Below, one piece after another: positions 53,654 to 62,927 of a DNA stretch of 64,000 nt. The notes under the pieces are model-generated. The model was given only the letters and a program-made list of their open reading frames with translations, did not search any database and was not told the origin of the DNA. Origin of the DNA: NCEH01 sp043195095 (GTDB lineage: Bacteria > Pseudomonadota > Alphaproteobacteria > Rhizobiales > Xanthobacteraceae); the NCBI RefSeq assembly GCF_043195095.1, contig NZ_JBAFWN010000003.1; one strand, given 5' to 3'. How positions within the stretch are numbered: position 1 is the stretch's first letter; every line of letters begins with the position of its first letter. The translations under genes were made by a program, and so were the position numbers.

Positions 53654-53734
53654 GGCGCAGGATCTCCCAAGGCGGCGCTCCGCGGCCGATGGCGGCCGCA
53701 GCGCGGGCAAGGTCTGTTACGCGAAGGGGAGAGG

Positions 53735-54622
53735 TCACGCCGCCTGTCCCGAGAGCGTGAAATCGGTTGCGCCCTCCATTCGTCCGATCTCGGCGATCCG
53801 CTCCTTGAGCGATGCAAGGTCGAGCTGCTCGAACGGCAGGTTGACGAAGGCGGAGATGCGTCCAGCCAGACGGCGATAGGTGGCGAGGAAAGCTGCCTTC
53901 TGCTCCGCTTCGGTGCCCTTCACCAGAATTGGGTCGGGCAGGCCCCAATGCGCATGCAGTGGATGCCCGGGAAAGGTGGGGCAGGCTTCTCCCGCGGCGG
54001 CATCGCAGGTGGTGATGATGAAATCCATTTGTGGCGCGTCCGGCCCGGCAAAGCCGTCCCAGCTCTTGGAGGCCAGGCTGGCCGTGTCGTAGCCGAGCGA
54101 GTCGAGCAGATCGAGCGCCATGGGGTGCGGCTTGCGCTTCGGGCGGCTGCCGGCCGAATAGGCCCGGAAGCGGCCGCGCCCGTCACGGTTCAGCAAGGCC
54201 TCGGCAATGAGCGAACGCGCCGAGTTGGCCGAGCAGACCAGCAGCACATTATAAGCGCGATCATTCGCGGCATCGGGGCGCAGCTGGGGAAACGCGGCGG
54301 TCAGGGGCGTGCGTCGGGGCGCGACGGCGAAGCCCATCTCCGACATCAGCTGGCTCAATGCCGGGCCCGCTGCCGAAAGATCGACGGCATAGAGGATGGA
54401 CCGGCCGTCCCGCCGGGTCGTGACGAGGCCCGCCCGTTCGAGGACCGCGAGATGCGTCGAGAGGGTATTGTGCGGCACCGCCAGCAGGCGCGCGATGTCG
54501 CCGGCCGGCAGGCCGTAGGGCACATAGCGGAGCAGGAGGCGCCAGGTCTCCAACCGCGTGACCTGCGACAACGCATCGAAGATCCGCGTCGCGTCTTCTG
54601 CCTTCAGCTTCGTCACGTCCAT
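53735..54622 (-). CDS. ArsR-ArsC fusion: repressor plus thioredoxin-type arsenate reductase
   Basis: A 295-residue fusion. Residues 10-95 are an ArsR winged helix (VPHNTLSTHLAVLERAGLVTTRRDGRSILYAV). Residues 124-280 are a low-molecular-weight-phosphatase-type ArsC with Cys 130 and Arg 136 in LLVCSANSARS and the redox pair Cys 206/Cys 214 in TTCDAAAGEACP. The ArsR half contains no cysteine and lacks the ELCVC metal site, so the way it senses arsenic must differ from classic ArsR. It is the first gene of the operon; an 18-bp palindrome lies about 100 bases upstream. Confidence 0.93.
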   Translation of the reverse strand: MDVTKLKAEDATRIFDALSQVTRLETWRLLLRYVPYGLPAGDIARLLAVPHNTLSTHLAVLERAGLVTTRRDGRSILYAVDLSAAGPALSQLMSEMGFAVAPRRTPLTAAFPQLRPDAANDRAYNVLLVCSANSARSLIAEALLNRDGRGRFRAYSAGSRPKRKPHPMALDLLDSLGYDTASLASKSWDGFAGPDAPQMDFIITTCDAAAGEACPTFPGHPLHAHWGLPDPILVKGTEAEQKAAFLATYRRLAGRISAFVNLPFEQLDLASLKERIAEIGRMEGATDFTLSGQAA

Positions 54623-54721
54623 GGCTTCGCTCTGTTATGGCATCCAGGGCAGGACCGCCGCTCGCGGCCGGTCTCGCACGTACCCCTTTGCCCAACAGCT
54701 TGTATCCCAGACGGATTGTTA

Positions 54722-54739
54722 TGTCGATAGATATCGACA
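54722..54739. promoter_or_regulatory. 18-bp palindrome upstream of the arsenic operon
   Basis: TGTCGATA (54722-54729) and TATCGACA (54732-54739) are perfect 8-bp arms around GA, 100 bases before the ArsR-ArsC start. This is the likely binding site of the ArsR domain. Confidence 0.65.
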
Positions 54740-54877
54740 GATGGAAATGGTGCCGTCGGGTGTGGGCCCCGGCGCTCGATGGGCGGCGTGTTTCGCCGCG
54801 CCAAGCCGCAGGAAAGGCCGGCGGACGAGATGTGCTAGCGCGCCCGCAAGCCTCGCCCACGGTCGCGCCCGACCCAC

Positions 54878-56353
54878 CTAGTGGAGCGCTATGGCTTGGG
54901 CATCCTCCTTGTCGTGAAGCGCGAAGCGATCCACCAGGGTGGCGCTCGCCTCGTTCAGGCCAAGCACGCTCACCTGGGCGCCGGACTGCCGGAATTTCAG
55001 CACGGCCTTGTCGAGCGCGCCCACCGAGGTGATGTCCCAGAAGTGCGCGTGGGTCAGGTCAATCACCACTTCGGCCGGCTTCTCCTCGAAGTCGAAGCCG
55101 CGCAGAAACACCTCCGACGACGCGAAGAAGATCTGCCCCAGCACGGTATATGTCACCCGCCCGTCGGCTTGCCTCCGGGTCACGGACACCATCCGGGCCA
55201 CCTTTCCGGCGAAGAAGACACCGGACAGGAGCACGCCAACCAGCACGCCTTTCGCAAGGTCGTGCGTGCCGACCACGGTCACCACCGTTGCCAGCATGAC
55301 CACCGAGGACGGCACGGGATTACGGCGCAAATCGAGGATCGAGCGCCACGAGAAGGTCCCGATGGAGACCATGATCATCACCGCGACCAATGCCGCCATG
55401 GGGATGATGCGCACGAGGTCATCCAGCACCAGGATCAGGAACAGCAGGAACGCACCCGCGACGAAGGTTGAGAGCCGTCCGCGCCCACCGGAGCTGACGT
55501 TGATGACCGACTGGCCGATCATGGCGCATCCCCCCATGCCGCCGATCAAAGCGGACGCGATGTTGCTCGCCCCCTGGCCGAGGCATTCCCGGCTCTTGTT
55601 GCTCAAAGTGTCGGTCATATCGTCGACAATCTGGGCCGTCAGCAGCGATTCCAGAAGGCCGACGGCGGCAAGCGTGACCGAATAGGGAAAGATGATTTGC
55701 AAGGTCTCCAAGGTCAGCGGCACATCCGGCACCATGAAGGCCGGGAAGCTTGAGGGTAATTCACCAAGATCGCCCACCGTGCGCAGCTCCAGGCCCGACC
55801 ACCATGCGAAGAGTGTGAGAACCGCAATGGCGACGAGGGGGGAGGGGACGGCCTTTGTCAGATACGGAAACAGATAGATGATGGCCAGACCAGCCGCGAC
55901 CATGGCATAGGTTTGCAGCGGCACGCCGATCAATTCCGGCAGTTGCGCCATGAAGATCAGAATGGCGAGCGCATTGACGAAACCGGTGATTACCGAGCGT
56001 GAGATGAAGCGCATCAACCGCCCGACCTTCAGGAGACTCGCGGCAATCTGCAACAGCCCCATGAGGATCGTGGCGGCAAACAGATATTGCAGGCCGTGGT
56101 CGCGCACCAGGCTCACCATCACGACAGCCGTTGCCGCCGTGGCGGCGGAGATCATGCCGGGTCGTCCGCCGACACATGCGGAGACGCAGGCAATCGCGAA
56201 GGAGGCATAGAGCCCGACCTTCGGGTCCACTCCGGCAATGACGGAAAATCCGATGGCTTCGGGGATCAGCGCGAGGGCGACCACGATGCCGGCGAGAACG
56301 TCGCCGCGGGGGTTGGAAAACCATTCGCGAAAATAGGCTGTTTGCTTGGTCAT
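54878..56353 (-). CDS. SulP-family anion transporter with STAS domain
   Basis: A 491-residue SulP protein. The membrane part starts DVLAGIVVALALIPEAIGFSVIAGVDPKVGLYASF, the SulP signature, and has 10-14 helices. The last 100 residues are a STAS domain (EVVIDLTHAHFWDITSVGALDKAVLKF). SulP proteins move sulfate, bicarbonate or other anions. Lying downstream of the sulfolactate lyase genes, it could handle sulfite, sulfate or the sulfonate substrate. ATG 56353 gives MTKQTAYFREWF; an upstream ATG is less likely. A 360-base gap separates it from suyB. Confidence 0.9.
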   Translation of the reverse strand: MTKQTAYFREWFSNPRGDVLAGIVVALALIPEAIGFSVIAGVDPKVGLYASFAIACVSACVGGRPGMISAATAATAVVMVSLVRDHGLQYLFAATILMGLLQIAASLLKVGRLMRFISRSVITGFVNALAILIFMAQLPELIGVPLQTYAMVAAGLAIIYLFPYLTKAVPSPLVAIAVLTLFAWWSGLELRTVGDLGELPSSFPAFMVPDVPLTLETLQIIFPYSVTLAAVGLLESLLTAQIVDDMTDTLSNKSRECLGQGASNIASALIGGMGGCAMIGQSVINVSSGGRGRLSTFVAGAFLLFLILVLDDLVRIIPMAALVAVMIMVSIGTFSWRSILDLRRNPVPSSVVMLATVVTVVGTHDLAKGVLVGVLLSGVFFAGKVARMVSVTRRQADGRVTYTVLGQIFFASSEVFLRGFDFEEKPAEVVIDLTHAHFWDITSVGALDKAVLKFRQSGAQVSVLGLNEASATLVDRFALHDKEDAQAIALH

Positions 56354-56677
56354 GTGTGGAATTCCGCAATAGACGGCCGCGCCGCGCAAAGGCGGTTGGG
56401 GCAGTGCTGTCATATGCGTTGTCCGGCGGATCGGCGGCCGGAAGAGCCACCCGGGCTTGCACCGGGTCCAGATGAATGCGTCGACCTATACAGCCCTACG
56501 CCGCGTCGCACCATTGATTTTGTGCGCTGCTCCGATTTGCGGCCAAGGTGGAGATCCGCATCTCTGGGTTCGGGGGGAACCCGTTGCGCCGAAAGCTTGC
56601 AACCGTCTGCGGCGTGCGCGCGTGCGGTATGCTCTGTGTCGGCGCGCGACCGCATGGTTTTTCCGTGCGGCAGAAAG

Positions 56678-56705
56678 GGACGGGCAGCGCGTGTGCCGCC
56701 CGTCC
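56678..56705 (-). terminator. Hairpin after suyB
   Basis: GGACGGGC (56678-56685) and GCCCGTCC (56698-56705) form a perfect 8-bp stem just past the suyB stop, followed on the minus strand by CTTTCTG. It may end or attenuate the catabolic transcript before the SulP gene. The rest of 56354-56677 holds nothing recognisable. Confidence 0.5.
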
Positions 56706-56713
56706 TTTGTCGG

Positions 56714-57994
56714 TCAGGCGCTGCGATACAGCTTCGTCATGACGAACTCGCGGTGGCCGAGGGATTCGGCAGCCGTGAGCCGGCCATTTGCTGTGCGCAC
56801 GATCATGTCGATCAATGCGTCGCCGGCCTGCGGGATCGTCATGTCACGCCGCAGGACGCCGGAGACGTCCACGTCGATATGCTCGCCCATGGTGCGGATG
56901 GTGCGCGGATTGCCGGAGATCTTGATCACCGGCACGATGGGATTGCCGATCACATTCCCCTGCCCGGTGGGGAAGGTGTGCACGACGTATCCGGCGGCGG
57001 CCATCAGGGTCACGCATTCGGCGGCCGCCGAGGACGTGTCCATGAAATAGAGGCCGGGACCCTTGGCGGGGGCCTCCGCGGGCTCGAGCGCATCAATATA
57101 GGTGCACTCGTGGCCAATCTTCTCCAAATTGCCGAGCGCCTTTTCCTCGATGGTGGTGAGGCCGCCGACAATATTGCCCTTGGTGGGCTGGCTGTCGGAC
57201 AAATCATCGGTCTTGTGGGCTTCGATGACGTCGTCCTGATAGGCCTTCCACATCTTGTACCACTTGTCCGCAATCTCCGGCGAGGCAGCACGGTCCTTGC
57301 AGAGATGCTCGGCGCCGGTTATTTCGGAAGTCTCGCCGAACACGCCATAGATGCCGTGCGGGATCAGCTTGTCATACATGTTGCCCACGGTGGGGCAGGA
57401 GGAGAGGCCCGTGGTGGTGTCGGATTCCCCGCACTTGGTGGAGATCCAGAGGTCGGTGATGGGGCATTCCTCGCGTTGCAGCTCGGTGGCCCATTGCAGG
57501 AAGCGCTTGGCCTGGTAGCTGGCCTTGGCGATGGTCGCGATGTCGCCATGGCCTTCGATGCCGAAGCCCACGACCGGCTTGCCGGTCTTGGCGATACCCT
57601 CCACCACCCGGTTGGTCCACTGGTCCTCGATGCCGATGACGACGACGGCGGCAACATTGGGGTTGGAGCCGATGCCGATCAGGGTGCGGAAGTGGATCTC
57701 CAGATCCTCGCCGAACTGCAGGCGCCCGTAGGCGTGCGGCAGGGCGAGCGTTCCCTTCACAGTGTTCGCCACGGCCTCGCAGGCCGCGTTCGAAAGATCG
57801 TCGAGGGGCAGGATGACGACATGATTGCGCACCCCAACCCGGCCGTTCTCGCGCCGCCAGCCCATGACGGTGGCCTTAGCATAGTCGTTTGAGGCCCGAT
57901 CGGCCGACAGGGCGGGGGTGACCAGCTGGTCGGGAGCGCTGCCGGCGAACGGATTGGTGGGGCTTTCGCCGTTGATCGTGATGTTCTCGGACAT
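56714..57994 (-). CDS. suyB: (2R)-sulfolactate sulfo-lyase, large subunit SuyB
   Basis: A 426-residue protein of the UxaA/altronate-dehydratase C-domain superfamily. It reads GRVGVRNHVVILPLDDLSNA, then GIGSNPNVAAVVVIGIED, KCGESDTTTGLSSCPTVGN and FPTGQGNVIGNPIVPVIKI, which I recognise as SuyB rather than sugar dehydratase. With SuyA it splits sulfolactate into pyruvate and sulfite. ATG 57994 has a GAGG site six bases upstream, just after the suyA stop; a start five codons earlier would overlap suyA. Confidence 0.85.
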   Translation of the reverse strand: MSENITINGESPTNPFAGSAPDQLVTPALSADRASNDYAKATVMGWRRENGRVGVRNHVVILPLDDLSNAACEAVANTVKGTLALPHAYGRLQFGEDLEIHFRTLIGIGSNPNVAAVVVIGIEDQWTNRVVEGIAKTGKPVVGFGIEGHGDIATIAKASYQAKRFLQWATELQREECPITDLWISTKCGESDTTTGLSSCPTVGNMYDKLIPHGIYGVFGETSEITGAEHLCKDRAASPEIADKWYKMWKAYQDDVIEAHKTDDLSDSQPTKGNIVGGLTTIEEKALGNLEKIGHECTYIDALEPAEAPAKGPGLYFMDTSSAAAECVTLMAAAGYVVHTFPTGQGNVIGNPIVPVIKISGNPRTIRTMGEHIDVDVSGVLRRDMTIPQAGDALIDMIVRTANGRLTAAESLGHREFVMTKLYRSA

Positions 57995-58002
57995 GTTCTG
58001 CC

Positions 58003-58323
58003 TCACCAACGCTTCGTCTTGGCATTATGAACGTGGACGTGCTCGCCCTTGGCGATGTCGGCGACGATGCGGCCGACGTCCTGCCCATACTTGATCAATG
58101 TATCGCCGGTCTTCAGGTCCACGAGCGCCACTTTGTGGCCGATCGGGATGTCGCTCTTCACGAACACCTCGAAGGTGGAATTGTCTTCCGTGATGACGCC
58201 GAAGGCTTGCGTATTGGCGCCGAGACCCTCGACCACCGCGACCGCCACATTGTCCTTGGGGCTGTGGGCGAGGACGTGCGGGATGCCGTCGCCATTGCCT
58301 CGCGTTTCTTGATCTGCGCTCAT
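58003..58323 (-). CDS. suyA: (2R)-sulfolactate sulfo-lyase, small subunit SuyA
   Basis: A 106-residue SAF-domain protein: DNVAVAVVEGLGANTQAFGV, the DIPIGHKVALVDLKTGDTLI core and the end KYGQDVGRIVADI...VHVHNAKTKRW typical of SuyA and of the UxaA N-domain. The Suy assignment rests on the separate SuyB-like partner directly downstream. A GntR-like palindrome lies 55 bases upstream, so the suyAB pair may have its own promoter inside the larger operon. Confidence 0.85.
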   Translation of the reverse strand: MSADQETRGNGDGIPHVLAHSPKDNVAVAVVEGLGANTQAFGVITEDNSTFEVFVKSDIPIGHKVALVDLKTGDTLIKYGQDVGRIVADIAKGEHVHVHNAKTKRW

Positions 58324-58377
58324 TTTCTTGAGGTCCTCCTATGCCGGCCGAGGGTCCAGGGCTCGCCCTGCGTTCCC

Positions 58378-58395
58378 ATGTCTTTTATAAGACAT
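58378..58395. promoter_or_regulatory. Palindrome upstream of suyA
   Basis: ATGTCTT (58378-58384) and AAGACAT (58389-58395) are perfect 7-bp arms with a TTAT centre, in an AT-rich island between the binding-protein gene and suyA. TGTCTT-n4-AAGACA resembles operators of FCD-type GntR regulators. No GntR gene is in the window. Confidence 0.55.
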
Positions 58396-58464
58396 AAGAT
58401 ATGATAAAAGGTCAATTGCCTTTGTGCGGAGAGGCCGCCGACGGGCGGCCGCCGGGCTTGAAAA

Positions 58465-59463
58465 TCAGTTTCCGGCCTTGTCGTGCATGTTGGCGAAGAA
58501 CAGCTCTTTCCAGCTGTCCGCGCGACGGCGGATCGCCTTGGTGCGCGCCATGAAGTCGATATATTTCTGGATGCTCTGTGGCGTCGTGGTGAAGGTGACC
58601 TGCGGATCCGTGAGGATCTGTTGAATAAGCGCGAGGTCGCTCGAATCCTTGGTGAGCCGCACATAGGTGGCGGCAGCGGCGGGCTTGTCGGCGTTTATGA
58701 TGCCGATCGCCTTCTCCAGCGCCGCTGTGAAAGCCGCGTAGATCTTCGGATTCTGTTCGACGAAGGTGGAGGAGGCCCAAACCACATTGAAGGTGGAGGG
58801 GCCGCCGAGGATATCGAATGTATTCAGCACGGTGTGCACGCCCGGCCGTTTCAGTTCCAGTTCCTGAATCGGGGCGGCGGTGAAGTGGGCCGTCACCTGG
58901 CCCGCCAGCATGGCGGCCATGCCGTCGGGGTGGGACAGGGTGACGGTGAGCTTGTCGAGATCGTTGCGATGGGCCTCGCCCAATTCCTTTTCCGCGGCCA
59001 TCTGCAGGAACATGGCCTGAACCGAAACCTTGACCGCCGGCAGGGCGATCTTGTCGGCATCGGTGAAGTCCCGCAGCGATTTGATGTTGGGATTGGTGGT
59101 GTTCATCAGCAGCGGCATGGAATTCATGGCTGCGACGCCCTTGACCTGCATCGCGGTGCCCTCGGTCTTCGACCACAGCAGCACCAAAGGCGGCACGCCG
59201 CCGGCCGCGAACTGGATTGCGCCGGAAAGCAGGGCGTCGTTCATGGCAGCGCCGCCGGCGAGCGTCGAATACCCCACCTTGAGGTCGGGAATGCCGCGCG
59301 CGGCGGCCTCCTTTTCCACCAGCTTCTGGTCCTGCATGATCATCAGTGGCAGATGGCCGAGGCTCGGCTGCCGCGCGATGTGAATTTCCGTCATCTCCGC
59401 CGATGCTGCGCCCATGCCTGCCAGCACGATTGCGGCGGCTAAAATCCCTCTTGTCCCGAACAT
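58465..59463 (-). CDS. Periplasmic solute-binding protein of an ABC importer (NMT1/SsuA-like)
   Basis: A 332-residue binding protein with a signal peptide (cleavage near AASAEM, about residue 22) and the type II fold of SsuA/TauA/NMT1 proteins (EIHIARQPSLGHLPLMIMQDQKLVEKEAA). Members bind sulfonates, nitrate or pyrimidine precursors. ATG 59463 follows a GGGGAG site at good spacing; a GTG three codons earlier is too close. Its permease and ATPase are not in this window and may lie beyond base 64000. It lies between the ThDP enzyme and suyA. Confidence 0.85.
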   Translation of the reverse strand: MFGTRGILAAAIVLAGMGAASAEMTEIHIARQPSLGHLPLMIMQDQKLVEKEAAARGIPDLKVGYSTLAGGAAMNDALLSGAIQFAAGGVPPLVLLWSKTEGTAMQVKGVAAMNSMPLLMNTTNPNIKSLRDFTDADKIALPAVKVSVQAMFLQMAAEKELGEAHRNDLDKLTVTLSHPDGMAAMLAGQVTAHFTAAPIQELELKRPGVHTVLNTFDILGGPSTFNVVWASSTFVEQNPKIYAAFTAALEKAIGIINADKPAAAATYVRLTKDSSDLALIQQILTDPQVTFTTTPQSIQKYIDFMARTKAIRRRADSWKELFFANMHDKAGN

Positions 59464-59523
59464 GCGTGTCACTCCCCTTGCTTCTTGGTCTTGATGGGTA
59501 CGTGCGCGCGGCGGACCGGGCGC

Positions 59524-61158
59524 CTATCCGGGCGCAGGGCGGCGGATGACGGGCGCGGGCACGCTTTCGATCATCACATTGATGCAGGCGGGCCTCCCGC
59601 TCGCATGGGCCCGCTCCAGCGCATCGGGCAAGTCGTCGGCATGGGTCACGCAGGCGCCGAACCCGCCGAGTGCGGCGGCCACCTGGTCATATCGCGTCGG
59701 CAGCAGGTCGCAGTGGCGCGCACGCTCGGCACCGAAGCTGCGAAGCTGGATCTGATGCTCGGCGTTCCAGCGTGCATCGTTTCCGACCACAGCGATGATC
59801 GGCAGGCCGTAGCGCACGGCGGTGTCGAACTCCGCCATGTGGAAGCCAAACGTTCCATCCCCCAGGATCGCCACCACCGGCGCCTGCGGGCTCAATGCCT
59901 TGGTGGCGATGGCGAACGGAATGGAAACGCCGATCGTACCGGAGACCCCGTTAACCAGCCGCCGCTCGGCCTTGATCAGGGCCTGTGGCCATTGGCCGAT
60001 CTCGCCACCGTCGCAGATCAGCGTGCCGCCGGGATGCCGGTCCAGAAAGGCGCCGACCGCGCGGCACAAGTCCACAGGGTGCACGCGGCCCGGCACGCCG
60101 GTGGCGCCGTTCCAATCCGGCGGAATGTAGCCCAGCGCCTCCCGCACCTCGGCGAGCCAGGATCCTTCCCGTTCCGCGCCGGCGAGCGCCGAGCCGAGGT
60201 CGGCCAAGGTGGGACGCGGGTCGGCGATGCCGGAGGCCAGCAGGCGCGGCCCCTTGTCCCGCGCGGCCCGGGCGATCAGTTCGGCATCGGGATCAAGGAC
60301 GATGAAATTGCAGCGCTCCGACACGGCCGGCGCATCGCCGAATTTCAGGGTGAAATCGAGTGCCTTGCCGACCAGGGCGATGACGTCGGCCTTGGCGAGA
60401 ATCTCGGCAAAACTGCCAAGGCTTGGATCGTTGATGCCGCGCGGGCTTTCCATGCCGATCACGGGAATGCCGGTGGCCGTCTCGAGCGCCAGCATGGCGG
60501 CCCGGCCGGAGACGTCGCACAGTGCGGGGCCGCACAGGATCAACGGCCGCTCCGCACCGCGCAGCAGATCGGCGGCCTTCGCGAGCACCGCAGGCTCGGC
60601 ATGACGTGCAGGAATGGACCCGGGGGAGGGCGGTGTGAAGCTCGTCGCGGTCACGCTTGCTTCCAGCAGGTCGACCGGCAGGCTGAGGTGTACCGGCCCC
60701 GGCCGTCCTTCCCGCGCGATGCGCACGGCGCGGGCGAGATCGTCCGCGAGGCCCGCGGTGCTGGCGGCGGTCCAGGAGGCCTTGGTCATGGGACGGGCGA
60801 TGTCGGCCTGCGCCATTTCCTGAAACGCGCCACGGCCGAGTTCCTTCAGTCCGGCATGGCCCGACAGCAGGAGAACCGGGGATTCCGCACCGAGCGCGGT
60901 GAACAAGGCCGCCGCACCGTTCGAATGGCCCTGACCACCGGTCACCAGGGCGACGCCCACCTCGCCCGTCAGGCGGCCCCAGGCGTCGGCCATATGCACG
61001 CAGGCCGCTTCCTGGCGCACGTGGATGATCTCGATCCGCGTGGAGAGAAGCGCGTCGAACACGGGCATGATATGATTGCCCGACAAGGTGAAGATGCGCG
61101 TGACGCCGAGGCCTTCGAGCGTCCTGGCGACGATGTCTGCCCCGCGAAGCGTGGTCAT
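59524..61158 (-). CDS. Thiamine-diphosphate-dependent enzyme (acetolactate-synthase-like)
   Basis: A 544-residue ThDP enzyme. The catalytic Glu 50 is in HVRQEAACVHMADAWGR, and the cofactor motif is ILGDGTFGFHMAEFDTAVRYG through VVGNDARWNAEH. It is near acetolactate synthase and related 2-oxoacid decarboxylases or lyases; it does not look like the split ComDE sulfopyruvate decarboxylase. The reaction is unknown; with its neighbours it may act on a 2-oxo acid. ATG 61158 is chosen; a 984-codon open frame upstream lies inside the flavoprotein gene. Confidence 0.85.
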   Translation of the reverse strand: MTTLRGADIVARTLEGLGVTRIFTLSGNHIMPVFDALLSTRIEIIHVRQEAACVHMADAWGRLTGEVGVALVTGGQGHSNGAAALFTALGAESPVLLLSGHAGLKELGRGAFQEMAQADIARPMTKASWTAASTAGLADDLARAVRIAREGRPGPVHLSLPVDLLEASVTATSFTPPSPGSIPARHAEPAVLAKAADLLRGAERPLILCGPALCDVSGRAAMLALETATGIPVIGMESPRGINDPSLGSFAEILAKADVIALVGKALDFTLKFGDAPAVSERCNFIVLDPDAELIARAARDKGPRLLASGIADPRPTLADLGSALAGAEREGSWLAEVREALGYIPPDWNGATGVPGRVHPVDLCRAVGAFLDRHPGGTLICDGGEIGQWPQALIKAERRLVNGVSGTIGVSIPFAIATKALSPQAPVVAILGDGTFGFHMAEFDTAVRYGLPIIAVVGNDARWNAEHQIQLRSFGAERARHCDLLPTRYDQVAAALGGFGACVTHADDLPDALERAHASGRPACINVMIESVPAPVIRRPAPG

Positions 61159-61196
61159 CTGGTGTTCCCGCAATGGAGGGTCGCGCGAAATTTGGC

Positions 61197-62927
61197 TTAT
61201 GCCGCTTCGTCGAGCAGGGATTGGCCCGGCCGCACGCGTGTGAAGGCGACCGGCTCGGTGGTGATGGCAAGATCTTCGCCGTCGCGTCGCACCTTCGTGT
61301 AGCGCGAGGTCGCAAGGTCGGAGGTCTCGGGAAAATCCTCGCGGAAGTGCGCGCCGCGACTGTCGGTGCGGGCGAGCGCCGCGGCGCAGATGGCCTGGCT
61401 GACCGCCACAAGGTTTTCCAGGTTCAGCCGGTCCATCCAGGTGAGATTGTAGCGCCGCTCGCTGTCCGGCGCGCCGCAGCGTGCGACCGCAGCCGCGAGG
61501 TCCGCGAGGGCGGAACCCGCCCGCCCCAGGCCTTCGGCCGTGCGCAGGATGCCCACGTCGTTCCACATGGTGTCGTACAGCGCGGCGCGGATCGCCGGCA
61601 GGTCGCGCGAAGGCCGCCCCAGCGGTCCGAAGGCGCGCTCCAGGCTGCGGGCCACCGCCGCGCTGTCCGGATCGGCGAGCGCGCTGCCGCGCACCACGGC
61701 GCGGGCCATGGCCTGTCCGGCGAGCCCTCCGAAAACGGTGGAATTGGCGACGCCGTTTCCACCCAATCGGTTGGCGCCGTGCACGCCGCCGGTGTCCTCG
61801 CCGGCGGCATAGAGGCGCGGCATTTCGGTGCGGCAATCGCCGGCGAACTCCACGCCGCCCATCATGTAATGGGCGGTGGGGATCACCTCCACCCGGCCGC
61901 CGGCGAGATCGAAGCCGCAATCTGCGCAGCGCTCCACCATGCCTTTGAAATTCTTCGCGACTTGCGCCGGGCCGAGATGGCTCATCTGAATGTGGACGCC
62001 GCCATTCTGGGTCGCATAGCCATCGCGGATGCGACGGATGATGGAGCGGCTCACTACGTCGCGCGTCGCACGCTCGCCGCGCGGGTCGTAGAGGTGCATG
62101 AAGCGCTCGCCGGTGGAATCCAGCAGCCAGCCGCCCGCTCCACGCAGCCCCTCTTCCAGCACCGTGCCGGTCATGCGCGTGTCCTCGCCCGCCAGCAGGC
62201 CGGTGGGGTGGAACTGCACCATCTCCATGTCGCGCAGCGGAAGACCCGCGCGCAGGGCCATGGCGAGGCCGTCGCAGGTCTTGTCGCCCGAAGGGGTGTG
62301 ATATTTGTACATGGTCGGCCCGCCGCCGGTGGCGAGCAGCGTCGCCCGCGCCCGCACGAACACGGGTTCGCCGGTGCGCATGTCCAGCATGACGACGCCA
62401 GCCAGGCCCGAGCCGTCGGCGGCCGGGATCAGGTCCAGCGCCCGGTGATCTTCCAGCCGCCGCACGTCCCGCCGCCACACTTGCTCCGACAGGCGGTTGA
62501 TGATCTCGATGCCGGTCAGATCACCCTTGTGCACCGTGCGGTCGAAGGTCTGTCCCGCGAAGGCCTTCTGGTGGACGCTGCCGTCCGGATTGCGGTCGAA
62601 GAAGCAGCCGAGCTCATTCTCAAGCTCTCGGATGCGCACCTGCGCTTCCGTGACGAGGGTCCAGGCCAGATCCTGATTGTTGAGCCACTTGCCGCCTTCG
62701 ATGGTATCCATGAAATGGCGTTCGACGGAATCGCCGGGGGCGAGGGCGACATTGTAGCCGCCCTGCACCATGCGGGTGCAGCCGCATTTGCCGAGCAGGC
62801 CCTTCACCGCCACCGTCACCTCGAGGTCGGGGGCGATTTTCTTGGCATGAAGGGCGGCGAACAGGCCGGCACCGCCCGCGCCGAGAATGAGAATGTCGGT
62901 TTCCACCATGCGCAGGGAAGGGGTCAT
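61197..62927 (-). CDS. FAD-dependent dehydrogenase/reductase, SdhA/FrdA-like
   Basis: A 576-residue flavoprotein of the succinate dehydrogenase/fumarate reductase/aspartate oxidase superfamily. The FAD loop is ILGAGGAGLFAALHAKK, the isoalloxazine region includes QGGYNVAL, the substrate region EMVQFHPTGLL, and the active arginine block RGERATRDVVSRSI. There is no iron-sulfur partner or membrane anchor nearby. It overlaps the fumarase-beta-like gene by four bases. Likely role: oxidation or reduction of a C4 dicarboxylate or a sulfonated analogue. Confidence 0.88.
   Translation of the reverse strand: MTPSLRMVETDILILGAGGAGLFAALHAKKIAPDLEVTVAVKGLLGKCGCTRMVQGGYNVALAPGDSVERHFMDTIEGGKWLNNQDLAWTLVTEAQVRIRELENELGCFFDRNPDGSVHQKAFAGQTFDRTVHKGDLTGIEIINRLSEQVWRRDVRRLEDHRALDLIPAADGSGLAGVVMLDMRTGEPVFVRARATLLATGGGPTMYKYHTPSGDKTCDGLAMALRAGLPLRDMEMVQFHPTGLLAGEDTRMTGTVLEEGLRGAGGWLLDSTGERFMHLYDPRGERATRDVVSRSIIRRIRDGYATQNGGVHIQMSHLGPAQVAKNFKGMVERCADCGFDLAGGRVEVIPTAHYMMGGVEFAGDCRTEMPRLYAAGEDTGGVHGANRLGGNGVANSTVFGGLAGQAMARAVVRGSALADPDSAAVARSLERAFGPLGRPSRDLPAIRAALYDTMWNDVGILRTAEGLGRAGSALADLAAAVARCGAPDSERRYNLTWMDRLNLENLVAVSQAICAAALARTDSRGAHFREDFPETSDLATSRYTKVRRDGEDLAITTEPVAFTRVRPGQSLLDEAA

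Noticed and set aside
53228..54730. 500-codon plus-strand frame across the arsenic operon
   Set aside because: Antisense to ACR3 and ArsR-ArsC, which have clear catalytic motifs.
56087..57892. 601-codon plus-strand frame
   Set aside because: Antisense to suyB and SulP; no recognisable domain.
58003..58009. SuyA/SuyB as altronate dehydratase UxaA split in two
   Set aside because: SuyB-type blocks (LPLDDLSNA, CGESDTTTG, FPTGQGNVIGNP) and the sulfonate-type binding protein favour sulfolactate lyase, though sugar-acid activity cannot be fully excluded.
59524..62478. 984-codon open frame on the minus strand
   Set aside because: Only the part from ATG 61158 encodes a ThDP enzyme; the rest is the wrong frame of the flavoprotein gene.
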